Source of the DNA: Phaseolus vulgaris
Lineage: Eukaryota > Streptophyta > Magnoliopsida > Fabales > Fabaceae
Direction of reading: 5' to 3'
DNA: 64,000 nucleotides
Assembly: GCF_000499845.2 (NCBI RefSeq)
Contig: NC_023754.2
Location: forward strand, 22,632,111-22,696,110
This document shows positions 35,096-48,188 of the stretch, in pieces (the first letter of the stretch is position 1; every line of letters begins with the position of its first letter). The notes beneath the pieces were generated by a model. That model saw nothing but the letters and a program-made list of their open reading frames with translations, made no database searches and was not told the DNA's origin. Made by a program: the position numbers and the translations under genes.

Positions 35096-37270
35096 AATTG
35101 TTGTTATTTAAGTTCAACCACTGATTCTAAATTGAACACTAATTCTATCTTTAAAAGTATTGACATGGTAGGACAATTTGTGAACATTTTATTTTTTCAA
35201 ATGCAAAAGTTTCATGTAGATTTTTCTTTATGAATTTTTTATTTTTGATTTAGCTTCAAATGATCGTTTTGTATCTTCTCAATTTTGTATCTTAATGCAA
35301 TGAAAAATTGGACCTAGGTTTCATGTGATATTTATCTTTTCCTTTTAATAAGGAATTAGGTTTATTTATCTAATCCCATGTGCTACATATAAAATCCTAA
35401 CTGAACAAATTGAATGATGAACGTGAAAAATTGGTGAGTGGGTAGTACAATAATTTGCTGAATTCATGCATATAAAGATTGAGCAGTGTGTTGCTAATTG
35501 CTAAATAAAACCAAGACATAAACTCAGTATAATTGCTACTGCATTAAAGAGAAGCTAGCTACCCTCATTATTTATTACGTAAAATCACACTGAACGCCCA
35601 TACTTACTGTCAATAATGAAATGAAGATGAGATAACAGTTTCACGGACTTTGGAACTCCAACACCATGATTACGCGTTTATCTACATGAATAGTAAAAAA
35701 ACAATTTAAGGAGTGTTATTAATAGAGACAGAGAAACACCACTAATTCAATATTTTAATATCATAATAATATTTTTCATTATATTATTGAAATTATTACA
35801 CATATATTTTATATCTTAAATAATCTGGTTTCTCCATATTTTTTTCTCAAGCTCTGTTGAACATATATTTCATCACCAACATAATACAGGATGTATCCTA
35901 ATTCATCACTTTTTCATGAGTTAATAAAATCTAACACAATTGATAAATAACTAAGTTTAAAAAAAATTATTAATAGAAATTTGATTTTCTTGATTGTATA
36001 CATACAAAGAAGGTTTTGCTGATAGAGAAAACCTCTTGGATGATGTTTATGATTCGAGAACTTTCGATACCTACTTGCTGAAAAGAAAAGAAAAAAAAGG
36101 GATCATATGGTGTGGTGCGCAGTGTTCACCATGAATGAACTGAAAGGGAGAATAACAAGTTGACAAGTTATCTTAAATTTAAAGCAGAGATGAAATTACG
36201 AAGGAAAGTGTCTGTCATGTTTCATGCATAGAATATGTTTAAGGTTTATTGCGTTAATGGAATCAATTAAAAATTTAAAAGATTTGTTTATTGGAATTTC
36301 TATTAGGATACATTCAGATAAATATATATTAGTGATATTTTTAATGAAAAAAATTATTCATTGTTCTTTAAGATGCGTTCTTAAGATACCGAGTCTATCT
36401 TTATATAATGTAAGATTGCTTTGTGCTGCACAGAAACTGAGGCATACAGTTGAAGAAGTTCATAGAACAGGTTCAGTCACTAGAACAGGTTGCATTAATG
36501 TGTCTACAGTTGTTAGTTGAGAAGATAATAAATAAACCTTATATCAAAAAACATGGTGAAGGCATGTGAAACATCGTGATGAAAGTATATTAGCAATACT
36601 TTTCTATAATATATATATATATATAACTTTTCTAACAATAAGAGTGGTTGTTAGCAGTTTTGGAAAATAAAATTATAGTAACTTACTTACTTTTTTTCAA
36701 AATTTGTCAGATTTTAAATAGTTTTAAATTCTTACTTTTTCTTTTAACTCATAAAAAAGTATTCTTATTTTTAGAAGTATCTTAAATTGTTTTAAAAAAT
36801 AATTTTCCTGTAAAAGAAATGAAACAGATTTGCATTCATGAGTGTTGAAGAGGCATTAATGCTGACTCCATCCTTAATTGATTTTTAATATATGTTTGTA
36901 GTAGGAATATGTTGAAAAATAATATATAAAACACATATCAGCTCATTTTAAAATTGAGTTAAAAGTAGTTTATTGACTTATAAAAAAATGATGGTTAAAA
37001 ATTATATAATTATCTTAAAATAGAAGATTATCCCTCCTTTCTTTTTTCCTTCAAAAACCAAATAAAAAACTTGATAATGTCATTTTACAGGAAAGAAAAA
37101 GGCAAATTACTCGAGTTTCTCTTTCCTATGGAACTGCTTTATATATTACGAACAATCATGTTCTTATGGTCTTGTGCACCTTCTAGCAGATAGTTACTGA
37201 GAGAGAAAACTGAGAAAACCTGCTTCCAAACGTCATTGTGTAGATAATTTTTCATTCCATATATTTTCCA
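35096..37270. other. AT-rich spacer upstream of the GDSL gene
   Basis: No gene supported. The open frame 36224-36520 (+) matches no family. There is a short (TA)n near 36610-36625. The last ~130 bp are the likely promoter and leader of the GDSL gene, with TTATATATTA near 37138 as a TATA candidate. Confidence 0.5.
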
Positions 37271-38813
37271 ATGTGTATCAAGTTGAATAGACCAGTGACT
37301 GTTGATATTTTGTTTGAAGTTTTTATATTCTTATTCTTGTTTGGGATTACGACTTCAGATGAACAACCAGCAAATTTTGTCTTCGGAGATTCTCTTGTCG
37401 AAGTGGGTAACAACAATTACATTGCTTCCCTCTCAAGAGCTAATTATCCTCCCTTTGGAATTGACTTTGGAAGACCAACAGGGAGGTTCACAAATGGAAG
37501 AACCATAGTTGACATTATTGGCAAGATTAACTTCTGATTTTCCTTTTCTTCTTATTTCACTAACGTGCCACTTTTATTTGTCATCTCATAACTTTATCAT
37601 GATTCATCAGGTCAGGAACTGGGTGTTGATTTCACCCCACCTTACTTAGCACCAACTACAGTTTTCCCAGTGATTATGAGAGGTGTCAACTATGCTTCTG
37701 GTGCAGGTGGAATCCTCAATCTCACTGGAAAACTCTTTGTGAGTTTTCTGCTTCAACTATACCTATTGTTTAAACTCCAACTTGAATGAAATAATAACAT
37801 TATGTTTGGGATTTTGAAGGGTGACAGAATCAACTTCGATGCACAGTTAGATAATTTTGCTAACACCAGGCAAGACATAATCTCTAATATTGGTGTTCCT
37901 GCAACTCTCAGTATACTCAACAGGTCTATGTTTTCAGTAGCAATGGGTTCCAACGATTTCATTAACAACTATTTAGCACCATCAGTCTTAATTGAAGAGA
38001 TGGATTTGGCATCTCCAGAACTCTTTGTGACCACCTTACTGTCAAAGTTCAGAGAACAGCTCACGGTAATGTTCCTCAGAAGACCTTACTTCTTGATATT
38101 GCATATAATATTTTTCTACCATCTATATTAAATGAAGAAAATATTCATTTTTTTAATGTTGATGGACATATCATTGTTGTTTAATGATGTTTGGTGTTAA
38201 CTGCTGTTATGCTATGGACATTAATATGTGCAGAGGCTATACAATCTAGGTGGCAGGAAAATTGTTGTGACAAATGTAGGACCTATTGGATGCATACCAA
38301 GTCAGAGGGATACAAACCCAGCTGCGGGTGAAGACTGTGTCACTTTTCCCAATCAGCTAGCACAGTTATTCAATATCCAGTTGAAGGGTCTGATTGCAGA
38401 GTTAAATTCAAATCTGAAGGGTTCAATGTTCGTCTATGCAGATGTGTATCGCATATTAGAAGACATTCTCGACAATTACACAGCTTATGGTGTGTATCTG
38501 AGGTGAAAAAGTGTACTAGTTAGCACCTAAACTTTGCATGATATTTTTGAACTGATTAGACCCTTATGTTTTTAATGTGACAGGTTTTGAGAATCCATGC
38601 AGCTCTTGTTGTTGCATGGCAGGGCGTTTTGGAGGTTTGATTCCGTGTGGTCCCACTTCGAGCGTTTGCAGGGACAGATCCAAGTATGTGTTCTGGGACC
38701 CTTGGCATCCCACTGATGCTACAAATGTTATCATCGCAAAGCGCCTCTTATATGGTGATCATAATGACATTTTTCCAATGAATGTTCATCATCTCATTCA
38801 ACATTTGATCTGA
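37271..38813 (+). CDS. GDSL esterase/lipase, 5 exons, 369 aa
   Basis: SGNH-fold hydrolase of the plant GDSL lipase family, predicted to be secreted. Exons: 37271-37520, 37611-37738, 37820-38065, 38234-38489 and 38584-38813; in-frame total 1110 nt. Introns 2-4 are GT...AG. Intron 1 (37521-37610) begins GCAAGA and ends CAG, so it appears to be a GC-AG intron; the join gives GRTIVDIIGQELG, a highly conserved family stretch. A hydrophobic signal segment covers about residues 12-28. Block I is FVFGDSLVEVGNNNY with nucleophile Ser41; block II Gly lies in NYASGAGG; block III is MGSNDFINN; block V is DPWHPTDA with Asp331 and His334. All catalytic residues are present. Glu replaces the usual Asp after LV in block I, a mild change. 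The substrate is unknown; length is normal for the family. Confidence 0.93.
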
Positions 38814-40433
38814 TTCTTCTGCTAATGTGAATGTTTGAGGGATGTATTGTTGGTGCAGGGTACCCCTGCTACTAGCAAATGTTCAATGTTTCTGGCTAGT
38901 GATTAATAGACGACACAAAAGTAATATTATAATCAGTTTCACTAAATGAACTCATCAGTTTCTTAGCTTTTATCTGTCAAATGAAAATGTTGCAAGACGA
39001 GGTTAACATTCAGAGAAAATTTTCACGGATAATAATACAATCCTATTTTTTTATACAACACTCAATATTATTATTTTAATATTATTTAATTATAAATTTA
39101 CTTTTTATTATAATATATATTTATATCTAAATCAACTTATAAAAAATTATATATAATTATTATAGTTGTGAAACAATTTTCACATACCATTCTTTAATTG
39201 TACGACAAAATAATGCGAACTATTTTTTAGCTATTTTTTAGACTTCAATTTGTTAATTACTGATAAAAATTTTTTGTTAAACTCTAATTTTATAGCTTAT
39301 AATTTTTAGTTAGTTTACTAGCTAAGTTTCACAAGTATTACGTTTGACAGATAATTTTAATTAGTTTCTATATTTTTTTATTCGTTAAAAGAAATTTTCA
39401 ATTATATTAGCGTGTTTTTTTAATATTTTTTTGGCTCCTTATATTTTACTCCTTTTTTATCTTATAATATTTATTAAAATTTCATCTTTAAATTTAAGGT
39501 AAGGTTTTATTCTATACTAATTAACATAATAAAAATATATAATGATTAGTTAAGTAAATGTTAATTTACTTTTATTGTTGTAAAAATAGTTAAAAAATTA
39601 GGTTTAATTATAACTTTGAACCTATATTTTCAAAATCTGTAATTTTTGTTCTTGAATACTTTTGACACAATTTTGGCTCCTCTATTTTGTAAAATCCATA
39701 GTTTTAGTCCTTAAAGTTTTAAACAATTTTAGTTTCTATATTTGCGAAATTCATAATTCTAATCCCTGTGTTCTGTCAAATCAGTAATTGAGTTTAATTG
39801 TCTTTAAAAACTTGACTCTTTCTACATATAAACATCTCAAATTTTAATATTATTTTAATTGATCTCAAACTTTATCCTGTTTATAAATAGAAACTTTGAA
39901 TTTTAATTTTGTTTCAATTGATCCTAAAAGTTTTTTAAATAGACATCTAAAATTTTAGTTATATTATAATATTTTTTTAAACTTAATAATTTTTTAAAAT
40001 ATTTTTCATTCAAAGTCAATAGTCCGTTAGTTTTCTTTTCTTTTCTTTGTTATAATTTAGTTTTGAATATTAACATAAATTAGGATTGTAAAAATAAAAA
40101 AGTTACTAAAAGCAATTATGCATCTACTTTATTTGCACTCTTTATATGTGTAATACAATTGCACATTCAAAATTTGAATAAATTAAAAATATCTTGTATT
40201 ATCTATTTCCCAAATTATCATATAAATTAAAATTACTAACTGTATTTTTATATTTTTCTCTAATATGGATGATATTTTTTTATTTATTAAAAGTGATAGT
40301 AGTTTTTTGGTTAATTTATTAAATCTAATGTGATAACTTTTTTTATTTGAATAATATGACATATGATGAATTATGTTATATTTTAGGTTACAATTGATGT
40401 TTTTAGGGTAATTTCGGTCATTAAAGATCTCAC
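38814..40433. other. AT-rich spacer before the gypsy array
   Basis: Starts with the GDSL 3' UTR. No coding frame. Between about 39600 and 39990 there are repeated phrases such as TTTTGTAAAATCCATAGTTTTAGTCC and AATTTTAGTTTCTATATTTG, of the style found in dispersed plant non-coding repeats; the family is not identified. The last five bases before the array are CTCAC, the predicted target duplication. Confidence 0.5.
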
Positions 40434-41867
40434 TGTAACAGCGCTTTTTAAAAAAAAAGCAGCAGCCCCGTCACACACATTCTTTCTTTCTCTCTCTCCC
40501 TCCATATGCTTTTCTCTCCCTCTCTCCTAATTTTCTCTCCCAAACTTCATCTTTTTTAGAATCTGATCATACCACGCTGTAGCAGAGGAGTTAAGGAACA
40601 TTTCTACCCGATCAGATTTTCAAACAGAGTAAGTTCATTTTTACTCTAAATATCCTTTGTTCTATGTTTTTCCTTAGGATTTAGTCATCAATCTTGGTGG
40701 GGTCAGTTGAGAAGTTTAATCCTCTCAACTTATTATATTATATACTGAAATTTTGTTCTGTTTGGATAATTTGCATTAGGCCCGTAAATCTTGAAGCTTA
40801 TCCAAACGGTGGGGAATAAAATTCTAAAAGTTGCTTGAAAAGCAAGCAATTGAGGTAAGGGAAGCTAAATTTAATTTTTTAATAGCACCCTAGGATAGAA
40901 GATCTGAATGCGGAAGGGACGTGGTCCCAATATTCAATTTTTCTTGCAGGGATGTTGTGTGTTTATATATATTGGGTTGTTTGTTTATATATTATTTAAA
41001 TTTGTGGAAATATTCGGTTTTGATGATTTAGTATTAAAGTGTTATTTTTTTTATGTCAAATAAACTTTTGAATATTTTGGATCACTTTTTGAATTATATT
41101 GTATGACGAAATGGTATGGAATTGAATTCATACATTTGGGATAATGTATGGACTGATGTTCGTTGTGTATTAAATATTGATGTCGGGATAATGTATGGAC
41201 TGATGTTTGCTGTGTATTAAGTATTGATGCCTATGTGGTAACAGAGATCTCCGAGCTTCACTGATGATCTAAGTCACATAGACTAAGATATCAGGTGGTG
41301 AGAAGCTGATGGGGGAGTTCATGCACACCGTGACATATGAGATGCACGGCTTGGGTTGTATTGAACTTACCCTGATCCTTTCTGTTGGATTCGCTGGTAA
41401 TCTTTGGATCAGGTGTTAGTCTCTGGTAGGACTTACTTAATACGGGTCTTCCGGAAGACGTTGTTTGTTGAATATTCTGGATGTGTAGATCCATGTGAGA
41501 TCTATGTGATTGTTTTAATGTTGGGAATTGAAGAAGATTGTGTAATTTGAGAAATTGATCATGTAACTTGGTTTTCTCTTTGGATTTAAGTGTGTATATT
41601 ATAAAATTCTATTTTCAGTAGCTTACCCTTGCTTTTCTTGCTGTGTTTGAACTGCGATGACTGTACTATGTACATGAGCAGATGACCATACAGGTGCAGG
41701 AGAACCTTAGAGGTTACAGAGTTTTATTTTGAGCTGTGGATATGTAAATATTTGTATTTCTATAAATCCTAATCATGTATTAGGAATATTTTGAAAAACT
41801 GTAAGCTTGTATAGAATTATGTAGAACCGGTATTGTAATAATTATAAGTAAATTATGGGGTGTTACA
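40434..41867 (+). repeat. Gypsy LTR 1 (1434 bp)
   Basis: Starts TGTAACA and ends TGTTACA, a perfect 7-bp inverted terminus. It has a CT-rich microsatellite-like segment at about 40481-40530, a TATA-like TTTATATATATT near 40960, and a 47-bp tandem duplication. It is the outermost left LTR of the array and joins unique DNA at CTCAC. Confidence 0.95.
41138..41231 (+). repeat. 47-bp tandem duplication inside the LTR
   Basis: Two adjacent copies (41138-41184 and 41185-41231), each beginning GGGATAATGTATGGACTGAT, with a few substitutions. The same pair occurs at the equivalent positions in the other three LTRs, so it predates the array. Confidence 0.88.
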
Positions 41868-41872
41868 TTTAA

Positions 41873-41884
41873 TGGTATCAGAGC
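41873..41884 (+). other. Primer-binding site, unit 1
   Basis: TGGTATCAGAGC, matching the 3' end of plant initiator tRNA-Met, lies five bases after the LTR end. Identical sites occur at 48194, 54516 and 60836 in the other units. Confidence 0.92.
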
Positions 41885-42292
41885 GGTTCATCCTTAGGAT
41901 AACCTGAGGGTAGTGGGTTTATTCTGTTTCTCCTGCGTGTAGATTTTTGTTTACGTCTAGCCTCAAGACTAAGTTAAAAGTTTCTAATAAGATGTTTGAC
42001 AAAGTTGTTTTTCCTGAAATCTTGTTTGTGTTCGAGTCAAGTTAATTGTTATGAATAAAGATGAAAGTATTAAGAATGAAAAGAATCTTGATAGAGTGGT
42101 GAGGGTGCACACTCATGACTAGATCAAGATTATTTTCTATCTTAATTCTAAGTAGCTAGAGTACATTTTAGGGATAAGTTTTGATTGGTTTTTACTTGTT
42201 TCGTATGATTATTTTTTTGAAATTAATTTGTCTTAAAGATGTAGTTGGAAATTTTTAGTAATTTCTAATCCAATTCTTTATGTGCTTAGAAG

Positions 42293-45200
42293 ATGGCACG
42301 TAGACCACCTACTCCTCCTCCACCAGTAGATATGCCCAACTTAGCTCGGGCAGTAGAGATGATGGCAACAGCCTTGCAACAACAGAGTGCTACTATGGCA
42401 CAACAGCATTAGGCTGCCCTTCATCAATTAGAAACTACTAGATTAGCGGTTGAAGCATCTCAGCTTCATCAACTACCCCATACTTTTAGTCTGGAGGATT
42501 TTCCAAGACACAATCCACCCAAATTTAATGGCAAGGAAAATCCAGATGGAGCAGACCAGTGGGTGAGAGACATCGAAAGAATCTTTGAAGCTACTCAATG
42601 CCCTGAAGAGAGAAAGTTATCTTATGCCATCTATATGCTTATTGAAGAAGCTGAGTTTTGGTGGATAGGCATGAAGCAAATGATGGAAGACAAAAGAGAA
42701 GATGCCACTTGGGAGAACTTCAAAGTAAGATTCCTGGAGGAGTATTTTCCTGATAGTGTCAGGTATGCAAAAGAAATTGAATTCATGCAGCTGGAACAAG
42801 AAAATCTTTCAGTCACAGAATATGCTACTAGGTTCAAACACCTAGCTAGATTCTACACCCAAACCATGACTGAGGCTTGGAGATGTAGAAAATTTGAGTT
42901 TGGATTGAAGCAAGAACTTAAAGAAGTGGTGATTCCTATGTCCATTAGAGTTTTCCCTGCCCTAGTGGAGAAAGCAAAAGTAGTGGAGAGTTTTAAAAGT
43001 AGTAGCAGACTTGCTAAGCCTCAAGTGGGAGGACCTTCTAAAAGCATGCCTAAATATGAAGATAGAAAGAAACCTTATTTCAAACCTCAATCTTATAGCA
43101 GTGGAAGACCCAGTTCTCAATCACCACCTAGTTTCAGATGTTTTAGATGCGGTGGGCCACATGTTGTTAGATTTTGCCCTCATCCAGTGTTAAATGTGAC
43201 ATGTGATAGATGTCACAGGTATGGTCATGCAACAAAAGACTGTCGTGTCCAATTGGGAGCTCCAAATTCTGGCGGAGTGCAGCAAGTACAACAAAATAGT
43301 AATCAAAAACCCAAAGCTGCTGGCAGAGTTTTTGCTATTAGTGGAGTTGAAGCTTCACAGTCTGATAGCCTTGTTAGAGGTATTTGTTCTATCCTTGGAA
43401 CACAATTATCTGTATTGTTTGATTCTGGGGCAACCCATTCTTTTATATCTTTTGATTGTGCTAAGAAACTTAAGTTGCCAGTCCGAGAATTAGAATTTGA
43501 GTTGGTGGTATCTACACCAACAGAAGGTATTATAGTAACTTCTTCCATGTGTGCTGAGTGTCCAGTAATTATAGATGGGCAGAGATACAAGATCAACATG
43601 ATTTGTATACCTCTAAAAGATTTGGAGGTTATCTTGGGAATGGATTGGTTGTCTGCTAATCATATCCTTATAGATTGTGGTCGGAAGAAGTTAATTTTCC
43701 CTAAATTAGAAGGAATGCAGGTTATCTCAGCTCATCAGTTTGAGAGAGAGATACGAGAAGGTGCAGAATGTTTTATGCTCTTGGCTTGTTCTATAGTTAC
43801 TGATAAAGTACAAAAAGATATGTTTGTAGTTCAGGAGTTTATGGATGTATTTCCTGATGAGATTCCTGGACTTCCACCTAAAAGAGAGATAGAGTTTGCA
43901 ATAGACTTGATTCCCGGAGCAGGCCCTGTGTCAATTTCTCCATATCGGATGGCACCAGCGGAGTTAGCTAAATTGAAGAAACAACTAGAAGACTTATTGG
44001 AGAAGCAATTCATTCGACCTAGTGTTTCTCCATGGGGAGCTCCAGTGCTATTGGTGAAGAAGAAAGATGGTTCGTCACGTCTATGCATAGATTACAGGCA
44101 ATTAAACAAGTTAACAATAAAGAATAAATATCCTCTTCCTAGAATTGATGACTTGATGGATCAGTTGCATGGGGCAGTTGTCTTTTCTAAGATAGATTTG
44201 CGCTCAGGTTATCACCAAATTTCAGTGAAAGCGGAAGATGTTTAGAAGATTGCTTTTAGATCAAGGTATGGTCACTATGAATTTCTGGTTATGCCATTTG
44301 GGGTGACTAATGCTCCAGCTATTTTCATGGATTATATGAATCGGATATTCAGACCTTTTCTTGATAAGTTTGTGGTAGTGTTCATAGATGATATTTTGAT
44401 CTATTCTCGTACAAGGGAAGAACATGCAGAACATCTTAGAACCGTCCTGAGCATTTTGAGAGAAAAACAGTTATATGCTAAACTTTCAAAATGTGACTTC
44501 TGGATGTCAGAAATACAATTTTTAGGACATGTCATCTCTGCACAGGGAATATCAGTAGATCCTTCTAAAGTGGAGGTTGTACTTCAGTGGGAACGTCCTA
44601 AAACAGTTACTGAAATTAGAAGCTTTGTCGGGTTAGCAGGATATTACAGGAGATTTATAAAAGGTTTTTCTAAAATAGTGGCTCCTTTGACCCAATTGAC
44701 TAGAAAGGATCATCCTTTTGCATGGACTGAACAATGTGAGAAAAGCTTTGAAGAGTTGAAAAAAAGGTTGACTAATGCTCCTATATTGACAATCCCTGAT
44801 ACCAATCAGTCTTTTGAAGTTTTCTGTGATGCTTCCTATCAGGGATTGGGTTGTGTTCTAATGCAGAATAAGAAAGTTGTTGCCTATGCTTCTCGTCAGT
44901 TAAAGGTGCATGAAAGAAATTATCCAACTCATGATCTAGAATTGGCAGCAGTTGTCTTTGCTTTAAAAATATGGAGACATTTTCTTTACGGAGTTAGTTT
45001 TAATGTGTTTAGTGATCATAAAAGTTTGAAGTATTTGTTTGATCAAAAGGAGTTAAATATGAGGCAGAGGAGATGGATTGAATTTTTAAAAGACTATGAT
45101 TTCCAGCTGATATACCATCCTGGGAAGGCAAATGTTGTTGCAGATGCGTTGAGTCGTAAAAAGATACAAATGTCTTCGCTTATGATTAGAGAGTTAGCAT

Positions 45201-46754
45201 TGATTGAAGATTTCAGGAGTATGAATTTGGAGGTTTCCATGTCTTCAAAATTGCATTAGTTGTAATACCCTTGTTATAACTAATGAATTTCTGGAGAAGG
45301 TGAAGGAGAAGCAGTTGGAAGATTCAAAATTGAAGAACGTCATGGGCTTATTAAATACTGATAAAGCTAAAGACTTCTCTTTAGGACTGGATGGTATTTT
45401 GAGATTCAAAAATAGAATATGCATACCAGAGGATAATGAACTAAAGCAAACAGTGTTATCTGAAGATCATAAAAGCAAACTCAGTTCACACCCAGGGATG
45501 ACCAAGATGTATCAAGATCTCAAGAAGTCTTATTGGTGGCATGGCATGAAGAATGATGTAGCTAAGTTTGTAGTTGCTTGCTTGACTTGTAAGAAATCAA
45601 AGATTGAACATCAACGGCCTGGAGGCATGTTAACTCAGTTAGACATTCCAGTGTGGAAGTGGGACAGTATCTCAATGGATTTTGTTACCCACTTACCACG
45701 TACTTTGCAGAAGCATGACTCTGTTTGGGTCATAGTGGACAGGATAACAAAGACGGCACACTTCCTACCTATAGACTTGAGAATCTCTATGCGGAAGTTG
45801 GCCCAGATTTACATAGATGAAATAGTCAGATTGCATGGTGTACCCTCCAGCATAGTTTCAGATAGAGATCCCAGATTCACCTCCAGATTCTGGCAAACAC
45901 TTCAAGAAGCTTTGGGAACTAAACTCAGACTTAGTTCAGCATATCATCCTCAGACTGATGGACAATCAGAGAGAACTATCCAGTCCTTAGAGGATTTGCT
46001 TAGGACTTGTGTGTTAGATCATTTGGGCAGTTGGGATGAAATTCTACCTTTGGTAGAGTTCACTTACAATAACAGTTACCAAGCTAGCATAGGAATGGCT
46101 CCTTTCGAGGCATTATATGGAAGAAAGTGCAGGACACCTCTGTGTTGGTTTCAGGATGGTGAGAGTGTGTTAATTGGACCAGAATTAATACAACAAACCA
46201 ATGAGAAAATCAAAATGATTCAGGAAAGATTGAAAACATCTCTCAGCAGGCAAAAATCTTATGCAGATCAAAGAAGAAGACCTTTAGAATTCTCTGCGGG
46301 TGAACATGTCTTTTTAAGAGTTACACCATTCACTGGTGTAGGAAGAGCACTAAAATCCTAGAAATTGACTTCTAAGTTCATAGGATCTTATCAAATTCTC
46401 AGGAGAATAGGCCCTGTGGCTTACGAAATTCCTTTGCCTCCTCCTTTAGCTAACATTCACAATATTTTCCATGTATCTCAGCTAAGAAAGTATGTACCCA
46501 ATCCTAGCCACATTCTAGAGTCTGATTTTATCCAGGTGAAAGAAAATCTGTCATTTGAAGTGAGATCAATCAGAATTTTAGATTCACAAGTGAAACAACT
46601 TCGTGGAAGAAGTATTCCCATGGTGAAAGTATTGTGGGATCTCATATCTGGAGATTCCACTTGGGAAATTGAAGAGGAGATACGAGCATCATACCTTAAC
46701 CTCTTTCTTGGTAAGTTCATTTTCGAGGACGAAAATTTTTGTAGTTGGAGATAA
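42293..46754 (+). pseudogene. Gypsy gag-pol, unit 1 (four lesions)
   Basis: Start ATG at 42293 (MARRPPTPPPP). Order: gag to about 43130; zinc knuckles [13 protein letters not shown] (a short variant) and [14 protein letters not shown]; protease [12 protein letters not shown] near 43430; reverse transcriptase with [11 protein letters not shown] near 44390; RNase H with [13 protein letters not shown] near 44820; integrase with a HHCC finger (HPGM, CLTCKKSK near 45590), SMDFVTHLP, VSDRDPRFTS and DGQSERTIQS; then a chromodomain-like tail. Lesions: TAG at 42410-42412, TAG at 44243-44245, a frameshift near 45257 with stops in both frames, and TAG at 46359-46361. The final TAA (46752-46754) directly touches the next LTR. 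Unit 1 has AAA at 44762-44764 where the other units have AGA. No functional polyprotein can be made without readthrough. Confidence 0.93.
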
Positions 46755-48188
46755 TGTAACAGCGCTTTTTAAAAAAAAAGCAGCAGCCCCGTCACACACA
46801 TTCTTTCTTTCTCTCTCTCCCTCCATATGCTTTTCTCTCCCTCTCTCCTAATTTTCTCTCCCAAACTTCATCTTTTTTAGAATCTGATCATACCACGCTG
46901 TAGCAGAGGAGTTAAGGAACATTTCTACCCGATCAGATTTTCAAACAGAGTAAGTTCATTTTTACTCTAAATATCCTTTGTTCTATGTTTTTCCTTAGGA
47001 TTTAGTCATCAATCTTGGTGGGGTCAGTTGAGAAGTTTAATCCTCTCAACTTATTATATTATATACTGAAATTTTGTTCTGTTTGGATAATTTGCATTAG
47101 GCCCGTAAATCTTGAAGCTTATCCAAACGGTGGGGAATAAAATTCTAAAAGTTGCTTGAAAAGCAAGCAATTGAGGTAAGGGAAGCTAAATTTAATTTTT
47201 TAATAGCACCCTAGGATAGAAGATCTGAATGCGGAAGGGACGTGGTCCCAATATTCAATTTTTCTTGCAGGGATGTTGTGTGTTTATATATATTGGGTTG
47301 TTTGTTTATATATTATTTAAATTTGTGGAAATATTCGGTTTTGATGATTTAGTATTAAAGTGTTATTTTTTTTATGTCAAATAAACTTTTGAATATTTTG
47401 GATCACTTTTTGAATTATATTGTATGACGAAATGGTATGGAATTGAATTCATACATTTGGGATAATGTATGGACTGATGTTCGTTGTGTATTAAATATTG
47501 ATGTCGGGATAATGTATGGACTGATGTTTGCTGTGTATTAAGTATTGATGCCTATGTGGTAACAGAGATCTCCGAGCTTCACTGATGATCTAAGTCACAT
47601 AGACTAAGATATCAGGTGGTGAGAAGCTGATGGGGGAGTTCATGCACACCGTGACATATGAGATGCACGGCTTGGGTTGTATTGAACTTACCCTGATCCT
47701 TTCTGTTGGATTCGCTGGTAATCTTTGGATCAGGTGTTAGTCTCTGGTAGGACTTACTTAATACGGGTCTTCCGGAAGACGTTGTTTGTTGAATATTCTG
47801 GATGTGTAGATCCATGTGAGATCTATGTGATTGTTTTAATGTTGGGAATTGAAGAAGATTGTGTAATTTGAGAAATTGATCATGTAACTTGGTTTTCTCT
47901 TTGGATTTAAGTGTGTATATTATAAAATTCTATTTTCAGTAGCTTACCCTTGCTTTTCTTGCTGTGTTTGAACTGCGATGACTGTACTATGTACATGAGC
48001 AGATGACCATACAGGTGCAGGAGAACCTTAGAGGTTACAGAGTTTTATTTTGAGCTGTGGATATGTAAATATTTGTATTTCTATAAATCCTAATCATGTA
48101 TTAGGAATATTTTGAAAAACTGTAAGCTTGTATAGAATTATGTAGAACCGGTATTGTAATAATTATAAGTAAATTATGGGGTGTTACA
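46755..48188 (+). repeat. Gypsy LTR 2 (shared by units 1 and 2)
   Basis: Same 1434-bp sequence as LTR 1, with no difference seen by eye. It serves as the right LTR of unit 1 and the left LTR of unit 2; no second LTR or host DNA lies between the two internal regions. Confidence 0.94.

Noticed and set aside
41291..41494. 67-codon - strand frame repeated in every gypsy LTR
   Set aside because: Repeated only because the LTR is repeated; no similarity to a known protein and no start context.
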